Below are positions 6,826 to 7,310 of a stretch of DNA of 7,310 nucleotides, one piece after another; within the stretch, counting starts at the first letter, position 1; each line of letters opens with the position of its first letter. This DNA comes from Pseudomonadota bacterium (lineage in GTDB: Bacteria > Bdellovibrionota_B > Oligoflexia > Silvanigrellales > Silvanigrellaceae): the NCBI GenBank assembly GCA_027490595.1, contig JAIXXU010000282.1:1-7310 (forward strand), written 5' to 3'. The notes beneath the pieces were generated by a model. It did no database searches. It was not told the origin of the DNA and worked only from the letters and a program-made list of their open reading frames with translations. The position numbers were made by a program, and so were the translations under genes.

Positions 6826-7310
6826 ATGAGCTCATCGGTTCAAATTCACCCCACAGCTATCATTGAGCAAGGTGCTGAGCTAGACCATGGGGTTACCGTT
6901 GGTCCTTACTCCATCATTGGAAAAAATGTCCGTGTTGGTAAAAACACCTGCATTCATTCCCATGTTGTTTTGCAAGGACACTCCCATTTTGGGGAAGAAA
7001 ACCAAATTTTTAGTTTTGCAGCCTTAGGCAATCCTCCTCAAGATCTGAAGTATAAGGGTGAAGAAACAAAACTTACAGTTGGTAATCGGAATATTATCAG
7101 AGAATACGTCACAATCCAGCCAGGAACCGTCCAAGGAGGCGGCATCACAAGCTTGGGAGATGGCAACTTGATCATGGCATATGCACATGTTGCTCACGAC
7201 TGTCGTGTAGGAAACCAAAATATCTTTGCCAATGGAACACAACTGGCAGGTCACGTTACAATTCAAAACATGGCTGTTCTCGGTGGCTTAAGCGCTGTTC
7301 ATCAAGTTTG
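6826..7310 (+). CDS. lpxA: UDP-N-acetylglucosamine acyltransferase LpxA (3' end outside window)
   Basis: LpxA catalyses the first step of lipid A synthesis, acyl transfer from 3-hydroxyacyl-ACP to the 3-position of UDP-GlcNAc. The frame is open from ATG 6826 to the edge, giving 161 residues of a usual ~260; the rest of the beta-helix and the C-terminal helical domain are missing. AAGGA (6813-6817) lies 8 nt upstream, and the start follows the fabZ stop after one base. Diagnostic stretches are VQIHPTAIIEQGAELD (5-20), PPQDLKYKGEETKL (70-83), GTVQGGG (100-106), AYAHVAHDCRVG (118-129), LAGHV (140-144) and AVHQ (157-160). His 124 matches catalytic His 125 of E. coli; His 121, 143 and 159 match its other conserved active-site His residues. 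The E. coli TIHRGT segment reads TIQPGT here (96-101). The acyl-length ruler position (Gly 173 in E. coli) lies beyond the window. Confidence 0.97.
   Translation, partial: MSSSVQIHPTAIIEQGAELDHGVTVGPYSIIGKNVRVGKNTCIHSHVVLQGHSHFGEENQIFSFAALGNPPQDLKYKGEETKLTVGNRNIIREYVTIQPGTVQGGGITSLGDGNLIMAYAHVAHDCRVGNQNIFANGTQLAGHVTIQNMAVLGGLSAVHQV

Noticed and set aside
1..7310. A novel defence, mobile or regulatory system hidden in the window
   Set aside because: Apart from the unidentified C-terminal fragment at the left edge, every coding region is a recognisable core envelope gene. No inverted repeats, integrase, toxin-antitoxin pair, array or tRNA was seen on either strand.

Overview
The window is one strand-consistent, AT-rich, tightly packed gene cluster for building a Gram-negative outer membrane. 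All eight coding regions read on the + strand. In order they are: the C-terminal end of an unidentified protein (to 257), a LolC/E-type lipoprotein-release permease (202-1539), its ATPase LolD (1553-2236), the outer-membrane assembly pore BamA (2324-4759), the periplasmic chaperone Skp/OmpH (4779-5336), and three early lipid A / fatty-acid genes, lpxD (5336-6352), fabZ (6357-6824) and lpxA (6826 to the window edge, incomplete). No RNA gene, mobile element, CRISPR array, long repeat or convincing terminator was seen. No stretch of 300 bases lacks a gene; the longest gap is 87 bases, between lolD and bamA.

The genes form a logical set. LolC/E plus LolD lift lipoproteins off the inner membrane. 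BamA inserts beta-barrel proteins into the outer membrane, and Skp carries those proteins unfolded across the periplasm. LpxA and LpxD perform the first and third steps of lipid A synthesis. FabZ supplies the acyl-ACP pool that both acyltransferases draw from. Spacing is -1 to +19 nt everywhere except before bamA, and most starts have a recognisable Shine-Dalgarno sequence, so much of the cluster is probably co-transcribed. This is inferred from spacing only.

The organism is a diderm bacterium with lipopolysaccharide. In E. coli-like genomes bamA-skp-lpxD-fabZ-lpxA follows dxr-uppS-cdsA-rseP; here a lol pair takes that place. That order, the single LolC/E-type permease and the low GC content would suit a delta-proteobacterium-like or Bdellovibrionota (Oligoflexia, for example Silvanigrella-like) genome, but this placement is an inference of low to moderate confidence.

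I found no previously undescribed system. The points most worth a second look are a paired substitution in BamA (Lys for the near-invariant Arg of the loop-6 VRGF/Y motif, with Glu for the Asp it normally contacts), a short tail after the BamA beta-signal, non-ATG starts for lolD and probably bamA, and the unidentified upstream gene whose end overlaps lolC.
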